Below, piece by piece: positions 1 through 8,993 of a stretch of DNA of 59,904 bases. The notes under the pieces are model-generated. The model had not been told where the DNA came from. It did not search any database and was given only the letters and a program-made list of their open reading frames with translations. The DNA comes from Gammaproteobacteria bacterium. GTDB lineage: Bacteria; Pseudomonadota; Gammaproteobacteria; Competibacterales; Competibacteraceae. Made by a program: the position numbers and the translations under genes. The stretch is from contig JACKNF010000018.1 of assembly GCA_024234995.1 (NCBI GenBank), positions 1 through 59,904 of the forward strand, given 5' to 3'. How positions within the stretch are numbered: the stretch's first letter is position 1; every line of letters starts with the position of its first letter.

Positions 1-24
1 GCGGATCTGGCGCTGCCTTTCTAG
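1..24 (+). CDS. C-terminal tail of an upstream gene, probably phosphomannomutase/phosphoglucomutase (AlgC-like), partial
   Basis: The first bases read, in frame 1, Ala-Asp-Leu-Ala-Leu-Pro-Phe and then TAG. AlgC-type phosphomannomutases commonly end in Leu-Pro-Phe and lie directly upstream of argB in many gammaproteobacteria, which is what follows here. Only seven residues are visible, so the identity rests on gene order and the tail motif. Confidence 0.4.
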   Translation, partial: ADLALPF

Positions 25-323
25 TGGCCGCTTGATCTGTATCGGATATCAGCCGTCAACAGGCAGATGATGGCCATTGATTGAGAGGCTGCCTTTTTTC
101 CTGTGTTGCCTGGCATTCCTCATCCACCATTTCAGGACTATCGAAAAGAAACTGCTGAATGCCGTTTAAATCCATGTTGTCATCACCGGCAGACAGGATC
201 GTTAATTCTACGCGTTAGCCTTTTATGTCGTTTTTTTATTGACGGTGGCATGGAAAAGTGAATTTCGCTACGCTATCCCGTTTTGCATTTCGATATTTTT
301 CCATTTAGAGGTTGACCCCCACT
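25..323. other. Intergenic region upstream of argB
   Basis: No convincing gene. A 39-codon frame on the minus strand (175 down to 56, starting Met-Asp-Leu-Asn-Gly) is open, but I cannot match it to anything and it has no clear ribosome binding site. T-rich stretches at 225-240 and 290-303 could hold the argB promoter. AGAGG at 307-311 serves as the argB ribosome binding site. Confidence 0.4.
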
Positions 324-1217
324 ATGGCTCTTGATGCCCAGGCTGCCACGCAGGTAGCGCATGTTCTCACCGAATCGTTACCTTATATCCGTCGTTTTTC
401 CGGCAAGACCTTTGTGATCAAATACGGCGGTAATGCCATGGAAAATGACGAGCTGAAAAATAGTTTCGCGCGTGACATCGTGCTGATGAAACTGGTGGGT
501 TTTAATCCGGTGGTGGTGCATGGCGGCGGCCCGCAAATCAGTCAATTGCTCAAGCGTATTGGCAAAGAAAGCCGCTTTGTCGATGGGATGCGGGTCACTG
601 ACAGTGAGACCATGGACGTGGTTGAGATGGTGCTGGGTGGACAGGTCAACAAAGAAATCGTCAATAACGTTAACCGGCATGGTGGCCGCGCCGTTGGATT
701 GACCGGCAAAGATGGTGATTTAATCCGTGCGCGCAAATTGACTATTTCCCGCAAAAGCCCGGAATTGGAGGCGCCCGAGATCATCGACATCGGTCATGTG
801 GGCGAAGTCGCCAGTATTGATGCGTCTATTGTCAATACATTGATTCAAGATGATTTTATCCCGATTATCGCGCCGATCGGTGTTGGCAATGATGGCGAGT
901 CTTACAACATAAATGCAGATCTGGTCGCTGGTAAGATTGCTGAAGTGCTCAATGCTGAAAAATTGATCCTGTTGACCGACATCACTGGAGTGCTTGACCA
1001 AGAAGGCCATTTATTAACGGGTCTTGATGCCCGGCAGGTGCAGGCTTTGATCGATGATGGCACGATTCACGGTGGAATGTTGCCCAAAATAGCCTGTGCT
1101 CTGGATGCGGTGCGGAGCGGGGTCAAAGCAGCGCATATCCTCGACGGACGGATTGAACATGCTGTGCTGGTGGAATTATTTACCGATGCCGGTATCGGTA
1201 CGCTGATCCGGGGATAG
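324..1217 (+). CDS. argB: Acetylglutamate kinase
   Basis: Phosphorylates N-acetyl-L-glutamate in the second step of arginine biosynthesis, in the cytoplasm. The protein has 297 residues, the normal family length. The N-terminal core has the ATP-binding VIKYGGNAM stretch near residue 35 and the HGGGPQI glycine loop near 66. A conserved NINAD block lies near 198, in the substrate-binding region. I take ATG at 324 because the protein then begins just before the YIRRF block that opens this family; a TTG twelve bases upstream would add four residues. AGAGG sits 12 bases before the ATG. It probably follows a phosphomannomutase gene, a common gammaproteobacterial order. No other arg gene is adjacent. 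Confidence 0.95.
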   Translation: MALDAQAATQVAHVLTESLPYIRRFSGKTFVIKYGGNAMENDELKNSFARDIVLMKLVGFNPVVVHGGGPQISQLLKRIGKESRFVDGMRVTDSETMDVVEMVLGGQVNKEIVNNVNRHGGRAVGLTGKDGDLIRARKLTISRKSPELEAPEIIDIGHVGEVASIDASIVNTLIQDDFIPIIAPIGVGNDGESYNINADLVAGKIAEVLNAEKLILLTDITGVLDQEGHLLTGLDARQVQALIDDGTIHGGMLPKIACALDAVRSGVKAAHILDGRIEHAVLVELFTDAGIGTLIRG

Positions 1218-1338
1218 ATACCGGCCAAGGTCATCCGGAAGCATGTGCCTGCAGTGATTTTGCAGACGGTCTCCCAGTTCACGATGCTTGAACTAAAGTT
1301 TAAAGCACCGTCAAGTTCTGAATCGCGAGACAGCCGCT

Positions 1339-2097
1339 ATGACCGACGCCTCACCTCCTCTTATTCCCCGTCCCAGTAAAGTCTATTACTTCGGTACTTG
1401 CGTCATCGACGCCTGTTTTCCCCAAGCCGGATTGGCGGGCATCGAATTACTGCAACGGGAAGGCATCCAGGTCATTTTTCCCCAAGCGCAATCCTGTTGC
1501 GGGCAGCCTGCCTATAATTCCGGCTTCCCCGATGAAGCCCGCCGGGTTGCCCGCCATCAACTGAAAGCGTTTGCTAAAGATTATCCGATCGTGGTTCCTT
1601 CCGGTTCCTGCGCCGGGATGTTGAAGCACCAGTATCCCCATCTGTTTGCCCATGAACCGGATATCGAGGAGGTGTGCCGTTTCTCCAGCCGGATCTATGA
1701 GCTGAGCGAGTTTATGGTCAAGGTACTCCAGGTTCGCCTGGAAGATCGCGGCGAGCCGGTCAAGGTCACTTGGCACTCGTCCTGTCACGCCCTGCGGGAG
1801 ATGGCTATTGTCCCTTATGCCAAAACGCTGTTGAGGCAGTTGGAGCGGGTGGAACTGGTGGAATTGCAGAACGAGCAGGAGTGCTGCGGTTTCGGCGGCA
1901 CGTTTTCGGTTAAGCAGCCCGCGATTTCCGCAGCCATGGCCCATGACAAAGTGAATGACATTATGCAGACCGGCGCAGCGCGGGTGTTATCCACTGACTG
2001 CGGTTGTTTGCTCAATATCGCGGGTACGCTCGGTTACCGCCAGTTGAATGTCCCGGCCCAACATTTCGCCGAATTTATTCTGGAGCGCACCCAATGA
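1339..2097 (+). CDS. lutA: Lactate utilization protein A, Fe-S oxidoreductase subunit
   Basis: A 252-residue protein of the LutA/YkgE family, the CCG-domain Fe-S subunit of the three-part L-lactate dehydrogenase complex that feeds electrons from lactate to the respiratory chain. Two cysteine-rich CCG domains are visible: SCCGQPAYNSG near residue 53 and ECCGFGGTFS near 182, plus Cys-Gly-Cys near the C-terminus. No signal peptide or membrane segment. The stop codon overlaps the next gene's ATG as ATGA, so lutA and lutB are translationally coupled. No lactate permease or LutR/LldR regulator is seen in the 121-base gap upstream. Confidence 0.9.
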   Translation: MTDASPPLIPRPSKVYYFGTCVIDACFPQAGLAGIELLQREGIQVIFPQAQSCCGQPAYNSGFPDEARRVARHQLKAFAKDYPIVVPSGSCAGMLKHQYPHLFAHEPDIEEVCRFSSRIYELSEFMVKVLQVRLEDRGEPVKVTWHSSCHALREMAIVPYAKTLLRQLERVELVELQNEQECCGFGGTFSVKQPAISAAMAHDKVNDIMQTGAARVLSTDCGCLLNIAGTLGYRQLNVPAQHFAEFILERTQ

Positions 2098-3533
2098 CCA
2101 AAACGGCCGATGCTGTCATCTTTGAACGCAATGCCGCTAAGGCGCTGGACGATGGGCAATTGCGGCGTAATTTGCGCAGTGCGATGACCACGTTAAGTCA
2201 GCGCCGCCGTACCCTGTTCGCTGACACTGAAGCCTTCGAGCAGTTGCGTGCCCAGGGCGAGAGCATCCGCCGCCGGGCTTTGAGTCAGTTACCGGCTCTG
2301 CTGGAACAATTGGAAGGGCGTTGCACTGCCAACGGCATTCAGGTGCATTGGGCAGAGACCGCCGCTGAGGCTAACGCGATCTGCTTAGACATTCTCCGCC
2401 GCCACAACGCCCGCCGGGTTATCAAGGGCAAATCGATGGTGTCTGAGGAGATGCATCTCAATCATTTTCTCGAAGAGCAGGGCATCGAGGCACTGGAAAC
2501 TGATCTGGGTGAGTACATTATTCAACTGGATGGCGAGACTCCTTCACACATCATCGTGCCGGCCATTCACAAGAATAAGGATCAGATTGCCCGCCTATTC
2601 CATGAACGGATTCCCGATGCGCCCTACACCGAGGTGGTGGAGGAGTTAAACGCTATTGCCCGTCAGGAATTGCGCGAGAAGTTCCGGGCGGGCGAAGCCG
2701 GGATCAGCGGGGTTAATTTTGCGGTAGCGGAGACGGGTACGCTCTGCCTGGTGGAGAACGAAGGTAATGGCCGGATGTGCACCACTGCGCCGCCGGTGCA
2801 TATTGCATTGATGGGTTTGGAAAAGGTGGTAGAAAAGTTGCGAGATGTACCACCTTTGCTGCGCTTGCTCACCGGTTCTGCCACCGGCCAGCCGATCACC
2901 ACCTATTTCAATATGATCACTTCGCCGCGCCGGCTGGATGAATTAGATGGCCCCCAGGAAGTGCATCTCGTCATTCTCGATAACGGACGTTCCAGCATCT
3001 ACGGTGACGCCGAGCGCCGCGCCACCTTGCAATGCATTCGCTGCGGAGCCTGTCTGAATCACTGTCCGATCTATACCCGGTTGGGCGGGCATGCCTATGG
3101 CCATGTGTACCCCGGACCGATCGGTTCGATCCTGACTCCGCAACTGGAAGGGTTGGACGAGGCCGGCGTGATGGCCAGCGCCTCTACGTTCTGCGGCGCG
3201 TGCGAGGAGGTCTGTCCGGTTAAAATTCCGTTTACTGAAATTCTCCGCATGTTGCGCAACGAGGCTTACGCCCAGGGTGAGTCGGAGCATGACGTCAAGG
3301 GCCACGGCTACCGTTACACCACGGTGGAAGGACTGAGCTGGAAAAGCTGGGCGCTTTACAACACCCGTCCCGGACTGGCCCGGATTGGTTCCCAAATATT
3401 GGGCAAACTTGGCCAGCATTTGCCGATGATCGGTCCGCTCAAGGAATGGACCCGTACCCGCACGCCGCCGCCGTTTGCCCCGAAGAGCCTGCATCAACTG
3501 GCCCAGGAACGAGGACTCGATAATGACCGCTAA
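2094..3533 (+). CDS. lutB: Lactate utilization protein B, ferredoxin-domain subunit
   Basis: A 479-residue LutB/YkgF-family protein. The first 300 residues form the LUD domain (with GKSMVSEEMHLNH near 115 and a Glu-Thr-Gly-Thr-Leu segment near 217). The C-terminal part is ferredoxin-like, with CIRCGACLNHCP from Cys314 and CGACEEVCP from Cys367, enough ligands for two [4Fe-4S] clusters. The ATG at 2094 overlaps the lutA stop; an in-frame start further upstream exists but would lie inside lutA. Acts with LutA and LutC in lactate oxidation to pyruvate. Confidence 0.93.
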   Translation: MTKTADAVIFERNAAKALDDGQLRRNLRSAMTTLSQRRRTLFADTEAFEQLRAQGESIRRRALSQLPALLEQLEGRCTANGIQVHWAETAAEANAICLDILRRHNARRVIKGKSMVSEEMHLNHFLEEQGIEALETDLGEYIIQLDGETPSHIIVPAIHKNKDQIARLFHERIPDAPYTEVVEELNAIARQELREKFRAGEAGISGVNFAVAETGTLCLVENEGNGRMCTTAPPVHIALMGLEKVVEKLRDVPPLLRLLTGSATGQPITTYFNMITSPRRLDELDGPQEVHLVILDNGRSSIYGDAERRATLQCIRCGACLNHCPIYTRLGGHAYGHVYPGPIGSILTPQLEGLDEAGVMASASTFCGACEEVCPVKIPFTEILRMLRNEAYAQGESEHDVKGHGYRYTTVEGLSWKSWALYNTRPGLARIGSQILGKLGQHLPMIGPLKEWTRTRTPPPFAPKSLHQLAQERGLDNDR

Positions 3534-4185
3534 CGCCCGCGCTAACATCTTGTCCCGGCTGCGGGCCACGACTATCCAAGGCCAAGGTCCTTTTATCGTG
3601 CCTGACGCGCCAATCATTGCTGGGTTAGAGCTGAGCCTGGAGGAGCGCATCGGCCGGCTGCAGAGAATGCTGGAGACCATGCATGCCGAGGTGCGGGTCG
3701 TGTCTGCCGGCGGCTGGCTTGAGGAACTCAAGGCTATGCTGCGCGCCCGCACATTGAACGGATTGCTGTATGGACCTGCAGCACCGTTTGGTCCGGCACT
3801 GGAAGGCGCTTGGGAAGAGGATTTGCCACCCCTTGTTCCCTATATCGAGCCGGTCGAACAATGCCGGGAGCGGTTGTTCAATATCGATGCCGGTATTACC
3901 TCTGCGCGAGGCGCTATCGCTGAGACTGGCGCTTTGATCCTCTGGCCCAGTGCGGCAGAACCCCGTCTGATATCGCTGACGCCAGGCTTGCATATCGCAG
4001 TGCTGGATGCTGGGATGATCTTCAATACCTTCGCCGAGGCGATCGATCAGCAGCACTGGCTGAGGCACAGAATGCCGGCCAATGCCTTGCTGATTTCCGG
4101 CCCGTCCAAGACCGCTGATATCGAACTGACTTTGACCTTTGGCGTGCATGGACCGAAAGAACTGGTGGTGTTTATTCTTAGTTAA
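3523..4185 (+). CDS. lutC: Lactate utilization protein C, LUD-domain subunit
   Basis: A 220-residue LUD (DUF162) protein, third member of the LutABC lactate oxidation complex. The GAIAETGALIL segment around residue 127 and the C-terminal GVHGPKELVVFI block are typical of LutC/YkgG. It overlaps the end of lutB by 11 bases, so all three genes form one coupled operon. I chose ATG at 3523 because the protein then starts at the usual NARANILSRLR region; a start 48 bases upstream would read through lutB. Confidence 0.9.
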   Translation: MTANARANILSRLRATTIQGQGPFIVPDAPIIAGLELSLEERIGRLQRMLETMHAEVRVVSAGGWLEELKAMLRARTLNGLLYGPAAPFGPALEGAWEEDLPPLVPYIEPVEQCRERLFNIDAGITSARGAIAETGALILWPSAAEPRLISLTPGLHIAVLDAGMIFNTFAEAIDQQHWLRHRMPANALLISGPSKTADIELTLTFGVHGPKELVVFILS

Positions 4186-4194
4186 ATTAACGAT

Positions 4195-7100
4195 ATGCAA
4201 CGTCTCGACCCGCTCTGCACTTACCTGACCGGTTTCAACCTGATCGAAGCCAGTGCCGGAACGGGTAAAACCTATACCATCACCGCACTCTACGTGCGGC
4301 TGGTGGTTGAAGCGCATATTCCGGTCAACCGCATTCTGGTCGTGACTTACACCAATGCTGCAACTAAGGAATTGCGTGATCGCATTCGTAGCCGGCTGGC
4401 GCAAATCCGCCACGCCTTTCTACAGGGCCGCGCTGACGATGACGATGAATTGGGTGTGCGGTTACTCGATTTGGCCCCGGATCGGGAATTGGCCATTCGC
4501 CGTCTAAGCAATGCCCTGCGCGGCTTCGATGAAGCGGCTATTTTCACCATCCACGGATTCTGCAAGCGAGTCCTCGGCGACAATGCCTTTGAGAGCGGCT
4601 TGTCATTCGATACCGAATTGATGGCGGACACTCGCGAACTGTTGCAGGAAATTGTCGAGGATTTCTGGCGCCGGGTTTTTTATCCCGGCTCCCCATTGGT
4701 GGTGCAATACTTTCTGGAGCAGGGCGCCAGTCCGGAGACTTTGCTTAAGCAGGTGGAGCCTCATCTTGGCAAGCCTTATCTACAGATCGTGACGCCAAAT
4801 AGCGGCGCGGACGGTGCGGCGCTGGAGCAGGCTTTTGTCGCAGCCTTCTATAAGGTCCGCGATGGATGGCGGCAGGATCGCGCCGGCATTGAGGCGCTAT
4901 TATTAAACTCACCGGCCATCAACCGGCAAAAATATAATCTGAAATCGATTCCCGGCTGGCTGGAAGCGATGGATGCTTATCTCAGCGCTGATCCGCCGCG
5001 GCTGGCGCTGTTCAATAAATTTGAGCAATTTACTACGGCGAAGCTGCACGCTTCGATCAAGAAAGGCCAGGCTGCGCCGCAGCATGCCTTTTTCGATAGC
5101 TGTGAATCGCTAAAAATCGCCTGCGAGGCACTGGCTGATTACTGCCGCTATCAGATCCCGGTGCAATTGTTGAAATATTGCACCGGCGAATTGGCGATGC
5201 GCAAGCGGCGGCAACAGGTGCAGTCTTATGACGATTTGCTATTGGACCTGCACGCCGCTCTCCATCATCGCCGGCATGGGGCGGCGTTGATTGAAACGCT
5301 TCGCAACCGCTATGCTGCGGCGTTGATTGATGAATTCCAAGACACCGATCCGGTACAGTATGAAATTTTTCGCTGCATCTACGCCGGGACCGGCAAGCCG
5401 GTGTTCCTGGTCGGTGATCCGAAACAGGCCATCTACAGTTTCCGGGGCGCGGACATTTTTGCCTACCTGACCGCCCGTCGCGATACACTGCAACAGTATA
5501 CCCTCGATGTGAACTGGCGTTCCGATCCACGCCTGTTAACCGCCTTGAATGCAGTGTTCGGTACGGTTAAGAAGCAACCGTTTCTATTCGATGGCATTCC
5601 CTTCCATCCAGCCATTCCGGCCGAGCGCAAGCAGCACCTGCCGTTGCGGATTCAAGGACGGCTGGAACCGCCGCTGCAACTCTGGCTGGTGGAACCCGGC
5701 AGTTCAGGTAAACCTGTCAACAAGGGCATGGCAGGCCAGCAAGCAGCTCAGGCTACAGCGGCGGAAATCGCCCGGTTGTTGAATCTGGGCGTGCGCAACC
5801 AAGCGCATATCGGTGAGCGGCCGCTGGCCGGTGGCGACATCGCGGTGTTGGTACGCAGTCATTGGCAAGGGCGGTTGGTTCGCCGGCATTTATTGCAATT
5901 GAATGTGCCAAGCGTCCAGCATGCCGATGAGAATGTGTTTCTCTCGGATGAGGCCCGGCAATTGGAGTGGTTGCTGGCGGCGGTTGCGGAACCCGGTCAT
6001 GAAGGCCGGGTGCGCACCGCGTTAGCGTCGGATCTATTCGGGTTGAGCGGAGAAGCGCTGTATCAGTTGCATGAGCAAGAGCAGGTTTGGGCGCGCTGGC
6101 TGGAAAAGTTCCAGGATTACCGGCAAGTGTGGCATGAACACGGTTTCATGCGCTTCTTTCGCGTCTGGCTGATCAACGAAGGCGTGCCGCAACGCCTGCT
6201 GGCTTTCCGTGATGGCGAGCGGCGCTTGACCAATGTGTTGCATTTGGCGGAATTGCTGCATGTCGCTAACCGTGTGCATCCCGGTATGGCAGGTTTGCTC
6301 AAATGGCTAGGGGATAGCCGCCGTTTGCCAGCCAACAAGGATGAAGAGCAGCAGTTACGGCTAGAAAGCGACGAAAATCTAGTACGGATTGTCACCGTCC
6401 ATAAGAGCAAGGGGCTGGAATATGATGTGGTGTTTTGCCCCTTCCTGTGGGATGGACGGTTGCACACGGGTGAAGAGGACCGGGTGCTGTACCATGACCC
6501 GGCTGATTTGCGCCGCTCCATTCTCGCTATCGGTGTTAGCGACGATGATCCAGCCATTCAGCATGCCCGCCGTGAGGAAATAGCCGAGAGCCTGCGCTTG
6601 TTTTACGTAGCGCTGACGCGCGCCAAGCAACGCTGCACTCTGGTCTGGGGCAAGATGAAAGAGGCTGATACTGCGCCGGCTGCCTGGCTGTTACACCATC
6701 CAGCAGTGGCCGGTCCTTCACAGGATGCCCTGGAAGTCACACGGCAGCGTTTTGACAGCATCACACCGGCCGTCTTTCTCAGTGACCTGCAAAGCGCGTT
6801 TGCTCCGGCGGGCGAGGCGGTTGCGATGGCGCCGTTACCCCTGGAGACCGGAAGCCGTTATCAACCCCCTGCCGTTGAAGAGCCAGCGTTGCAAGCACGG
6901 GTTTTTAACGGATCGTTGTCTGAATTCTGGCGAATAGGCAGTTTTACGTCGCTGACCGCGGGGTTATCGGCGGAAATGCCAGATTATGATATGACGCCAG
7001 CCGTTCCGGCGGTAGAAACCGGACTGATGGCTGTGCCTTGTCTTGATCGTTTCAACTTCCCGCGCGGCGCACGGGCTGGCACCTGTTTGCACGCTATCTT

Positions 7101-7776
7101 CGAACGGCTGGATTTTAGCCAGCAGGATCGGGAGCAACTGGAGAAACTGGTGGCCCGGACACTGGCGGGGCACGGTCTGGACGCTGAGTCTTGGACATGG
7201 GTGGTCGCTGATTGGGTGGAGCGGGTGCTGACGACGCCGCTGCACGGCAACGGGTTGCGGCTGAATGCAGTGACACTGGATCGGCGGCTGAACGAACTGG
7301 AATTTTACTATCCGCTGGCTCATCTGCATCCTGAGGCGTTGCGGCAGGTGCTGGAGCGGCACGGTTATGCAGCCGGCCCATTCCGGGAGATGGTTGACCA
7401 ATTGGATTTCAATCCCTTGCGAGGTTATATGAAGGGCTTTATCGACCTGGTATTTGAAGCAGGGGGGCGGTTCTATCTGGTGGATTACAAATCCAACTGG
7501 TTGGGGCCAGAGCTGGCTGCCTATCAACCGGACCGGCTGGCTGAAGTTATGGCCCGTGAGGCGTATGTGCTGCAATATCTGATTTATACGGTCGCTCTGC
7601 ACCGCTATTTGCGCTTGCGGGTGCTAGATTATGATTATGAGCGCCATTTTGGCGGGGTTTTTTATCTGTTCCTGCGTGGCATGGATCCAGCGCAAGGCAG
7701 GGATTGTGGGGTATTCCATGACTTACCGGCCCCAGCGCTGGTCGCGGCCCTGGATAAGTTGATGGGGCGCCCCTAA
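4195..7776 (+). CDS. recB: RecBCD exonuclease V beta subunit
   Basis: A 1193-residue UvrD-type helicase-nuclease; the RecB subunit processes double-strand breaks and loads RecA in the RecBCD complex. Helicase motifs run in order: Walker A ASAGTGKT (19-26), ALIDEFQDTDPVQ (motif II), VFLVGDPKQAIYSFRGAD, VHKSKGLEYDVVF and LFYVALTRAKQRC. The C-terminal nuclease domain starts at GTCLHAIFERL and has the catalytic core FIDLVFEAGGRFYLVDYKSN with the paired Asp and Lys. The length matches E. coli RecB. It starts 9 bases after lutC, so it may be read from the lut operon. Neither recC nor recD is adjacent; downstream is a CYTH gene. Confidence 0.93.
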   Translation: MQRLDPLCTYLTGFNLIEASAGTGKTYTITALYVRLVVEAHIPVNRILVVTYTNAATKELRDRIRSRLAQIRHAFLQGRADDDDELGVRLLDLAPDRELAIRRLSNALRGFDEAAIFTIHGFCKRVLGDNAFESGLSFDTELMADTRELLQEIVEDFWRRVFYPGSPLVVQYFLEQGASPETLLKQVEPHLGKPYLQIVTPNSGADGAALEQAFVAAFYKVRDGWRQDRAGIEALLLNSPAINRQKYNLKSIPGWLEAMDAYLSADPPRLALFNKFEQFTTAKLHASIKKGQAAPQHAFFDSCESLKIACEALADYCRYQIPVQLLKYCTGELAMRKRRQQVQSYDDLLLDLHAALHHRRHGAALIETLRNRYAAALIDEFQDTDPVQYEIFRCIYAGTGKPVFLVGDPKQAIYSFRGADIFAYLTARRDTLQQYTLDVNWRSDPRLLTALNAVFGTVKKQPFLFDGIPFHPAIPAERKQHLPLRIQGRLEPPLQLWLVEPGSSGKPVNKGMAGQQAAQATAAEIARLLNLGVRNQAHIGERPLAGGDIAVLVRSHWQGRLVRRHLLQLNVPSVQHADENVFLSDEARQLEWLLAAVAEPGHEGRVRTALASDLFGLSGEALYQLHEQEQVWARWLEKFQDYRQVWHEHGFMRFFRVWLINEGVPQRLLAFRDGERRLTNVLHLAELLHVANRVHPGMAGLLKWLGDSRRLPANKDEEQQLRLESDENLVRIVTVHKSKGLEYDVVFCPFLWDGRLHTGEEDRVLYHDPADLRRSILAIGVSDDDPAIQHARREEIAESLRLFYVALTRAKQRCTLVWGKMKEADTAPAAWLLHHPAVAGPSQDALEVTRQRFDSITPAVFLSDLQSAFAPAGEAVAMAPLPLETGSRYQPPAVEEPALQARVFNGSLSEFWRIGSFTSLTAGLSAEMPDYDMTPAVPAVETGLMAVPCLDRFNFPRGARAGTCLHAIFERLDFSQQDREQLEKLVARTLAGHGLDAESWTWVVADWVERVLTTPLHGNGLRLNAVTLDRRLNELEFYYPLAHLHPEALRQVLERHGYAAGPFREMVDQLDFNPLRGYMKGFIDLVFEAGGRFYLVDYKSNWLGPELAAYQPDRLAEVMAREAYVLQYLIYTVALHRYLRLRVLDYDYERHFGGVFYLFLRGMDPAQGRDCGVFHDLPAPALVAALDKLMGRP

Positions 7777-7848
7777 CGGATCAACGCATGGCGCGGCTTT
7801 TGTATAAGCCTCTTCACTGAGCTTCTGGCTCCACCAACGGAAAGATCA

Positions 7849-8331
7849 ATGGCCACTGAGATTGAACACAAATTTTTGATTCAAGACGACCGCTGGCGCC
7901 AGCAGGTCGAGCGCTCGGTACGGATGCGGCAGGGCTACCTGACTAGCGACGCTCGTTGCTCGGTGCGGGTGCGGGTGGCCGGTCACCAGGGCTTCCTAAA
8001 CCTCAAGAGCGGAACTCTAGGCATCCAGCGCAGCGAGTATGAATATTTCATCCCGCTGGACGAAGCCGAGGAAATTCTAGACACCTTATGCGAAAAGCCA
8101 CTGTTGGAGAAGACCCGTCATTATCTGCATTTCGGCGAACATTTGTGGGAGATCGACGAGTTTGCGGGTGATAACGCTGGATTGATCGTAGCGGAAGTGG
8201 AATTGAGCCGGCCTGATGAGCCTTTCGCGCGGCCCGATTGGGTGGGTGAGGATGTTTCACACGACATCCGTTATTACAACTCGCAACTGGCCCGGCATCC
8301 TTACCAAAGCTGGCCATGTCCGAGCGATTGA
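7849..8331 (+). CDS. CYTH-domain triphosphatase
   Basis: A 160-residue single CYTH domain. The signature ExExK is Glu4-Ile-Glu6-His-Lys8, followed by the beta-strand pattern of basic and acidic residues (SVRVRV, FLNLKSG, WEIDEF, AEVEL) that builds the metal-bound triphosphate tunnel. Members act as inorganic triphosphatases, thiamine triphosphatases or class IV adenylate cyclases; short bacterial stand-alone forms are usually triphosphatases. No CHAD domain is fused. Its end overlaps the L,D-transpeptidase gene by 16 bases, so the two are co-transcribed. Confidence 0.85.
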   Translation: MATEIEHKFLIQDDRWRQQVERSVRMRQGYLTSDARCSVRVRVAGHQGFLNLKSGTLGIQRSEYEYFIPLDEAEEILDTLCEKPLLEKTRHYLHFGEHLWEIDEFAGDNAGLIVAEVELSRPDEPFARPDWVGEDVSHDIRYYNSQLARHPYQSWPCPSD

Positions 8332-8801
8332 TTCACGTTAGCCTTCCAGCGCAACGGCTGGATCTGCTGGAAGGACAACGGGTAGTCACGGCCTATTCCG
8401 TATCAACCGCGCGCAATGGTCCCGGTGAACAGCGTAACAGCGGTTGCACACCGCGCGGCTGGCATCGCATCCGCCTCAAGATCGGGGCTGGGCAGCCTCT
8501 CAACACCGTGTTTGCCGGCCGTCGGCCCACCGGTGAAATCTATAGTCATGAATGGGCGGTCCGGTACCCGGAGCGGGACTGGATTCTGACCCGGATTCTC
8601 TGGCTGACCGGGTTGGAATCAGGCTACAACCGGGGAGGGCATTGCGACACCCTTCGCCGGTTTATCTATATCCACGGCTGTCCGGATGCTGCGCCGATGG
8701 GCGAACCGCTCTCGCACGGCTGTATTCGCATGAGCAATCTGGATGTGCTGGATCTGTTTGAACGGGTAGTGGCCGGTGACCGGGTGTTTATCGCTGATTA
8801 A
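8316..8801 (+). CDS. L,D-transpeptidase (YkuD domain), no signal peptide
   Basis: A 161-residue YkuD-fold protein. The catalytic block runs from His-Gly-Cys-Pro near residue 120 to SHGCIRM with the nucleophile Cys136. Family members form 3-3 peptidoglycan cross-links or attach lipoproteins to the wall. The protein has no recognisable signal peptide or anchor, as in the short YnhG-like proteins next to CYTH genes, so its export is unclear. It overlaps the CYTH gene, and the ATG lies inside that gene's last codons. AT-rich sequence with TGGTATAGA (an extended -10 type element) follows at about 8927 and may serve the next gene. Confidence 0.85.
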   Translation: MSERLIHVSLPAQRLDLLEGQRVVTAYSVSTARNGPGEQRNSGCTPRGWHRIRLKIGAGQPLNTVFAGRRPTGEIYSHEWAVRYPERDWILTRILWLTGLESGYNRGGHCDTLRRFIYIHGCPDAAPMGEPLSHGCIRMSNLDVLDLFERVVAGDRVFIAD

Positions 8802-8993
8802 GAAGTGATCTATCTTTATGTGAATACTCTCGCAATTAAATCGTTCCATTTTATGGATTAGGCGGCGTTGTTGACCGCTTGACCGGCATGCGGTGAAAAA
8901 TACCACGGTGTATGATGTCAAAAAGTTGGTATAGAAACTTTTTTAGCTTTTTTAAGGAGTTGTTTTTTCTGCATCACATTGGAGGATAACACC

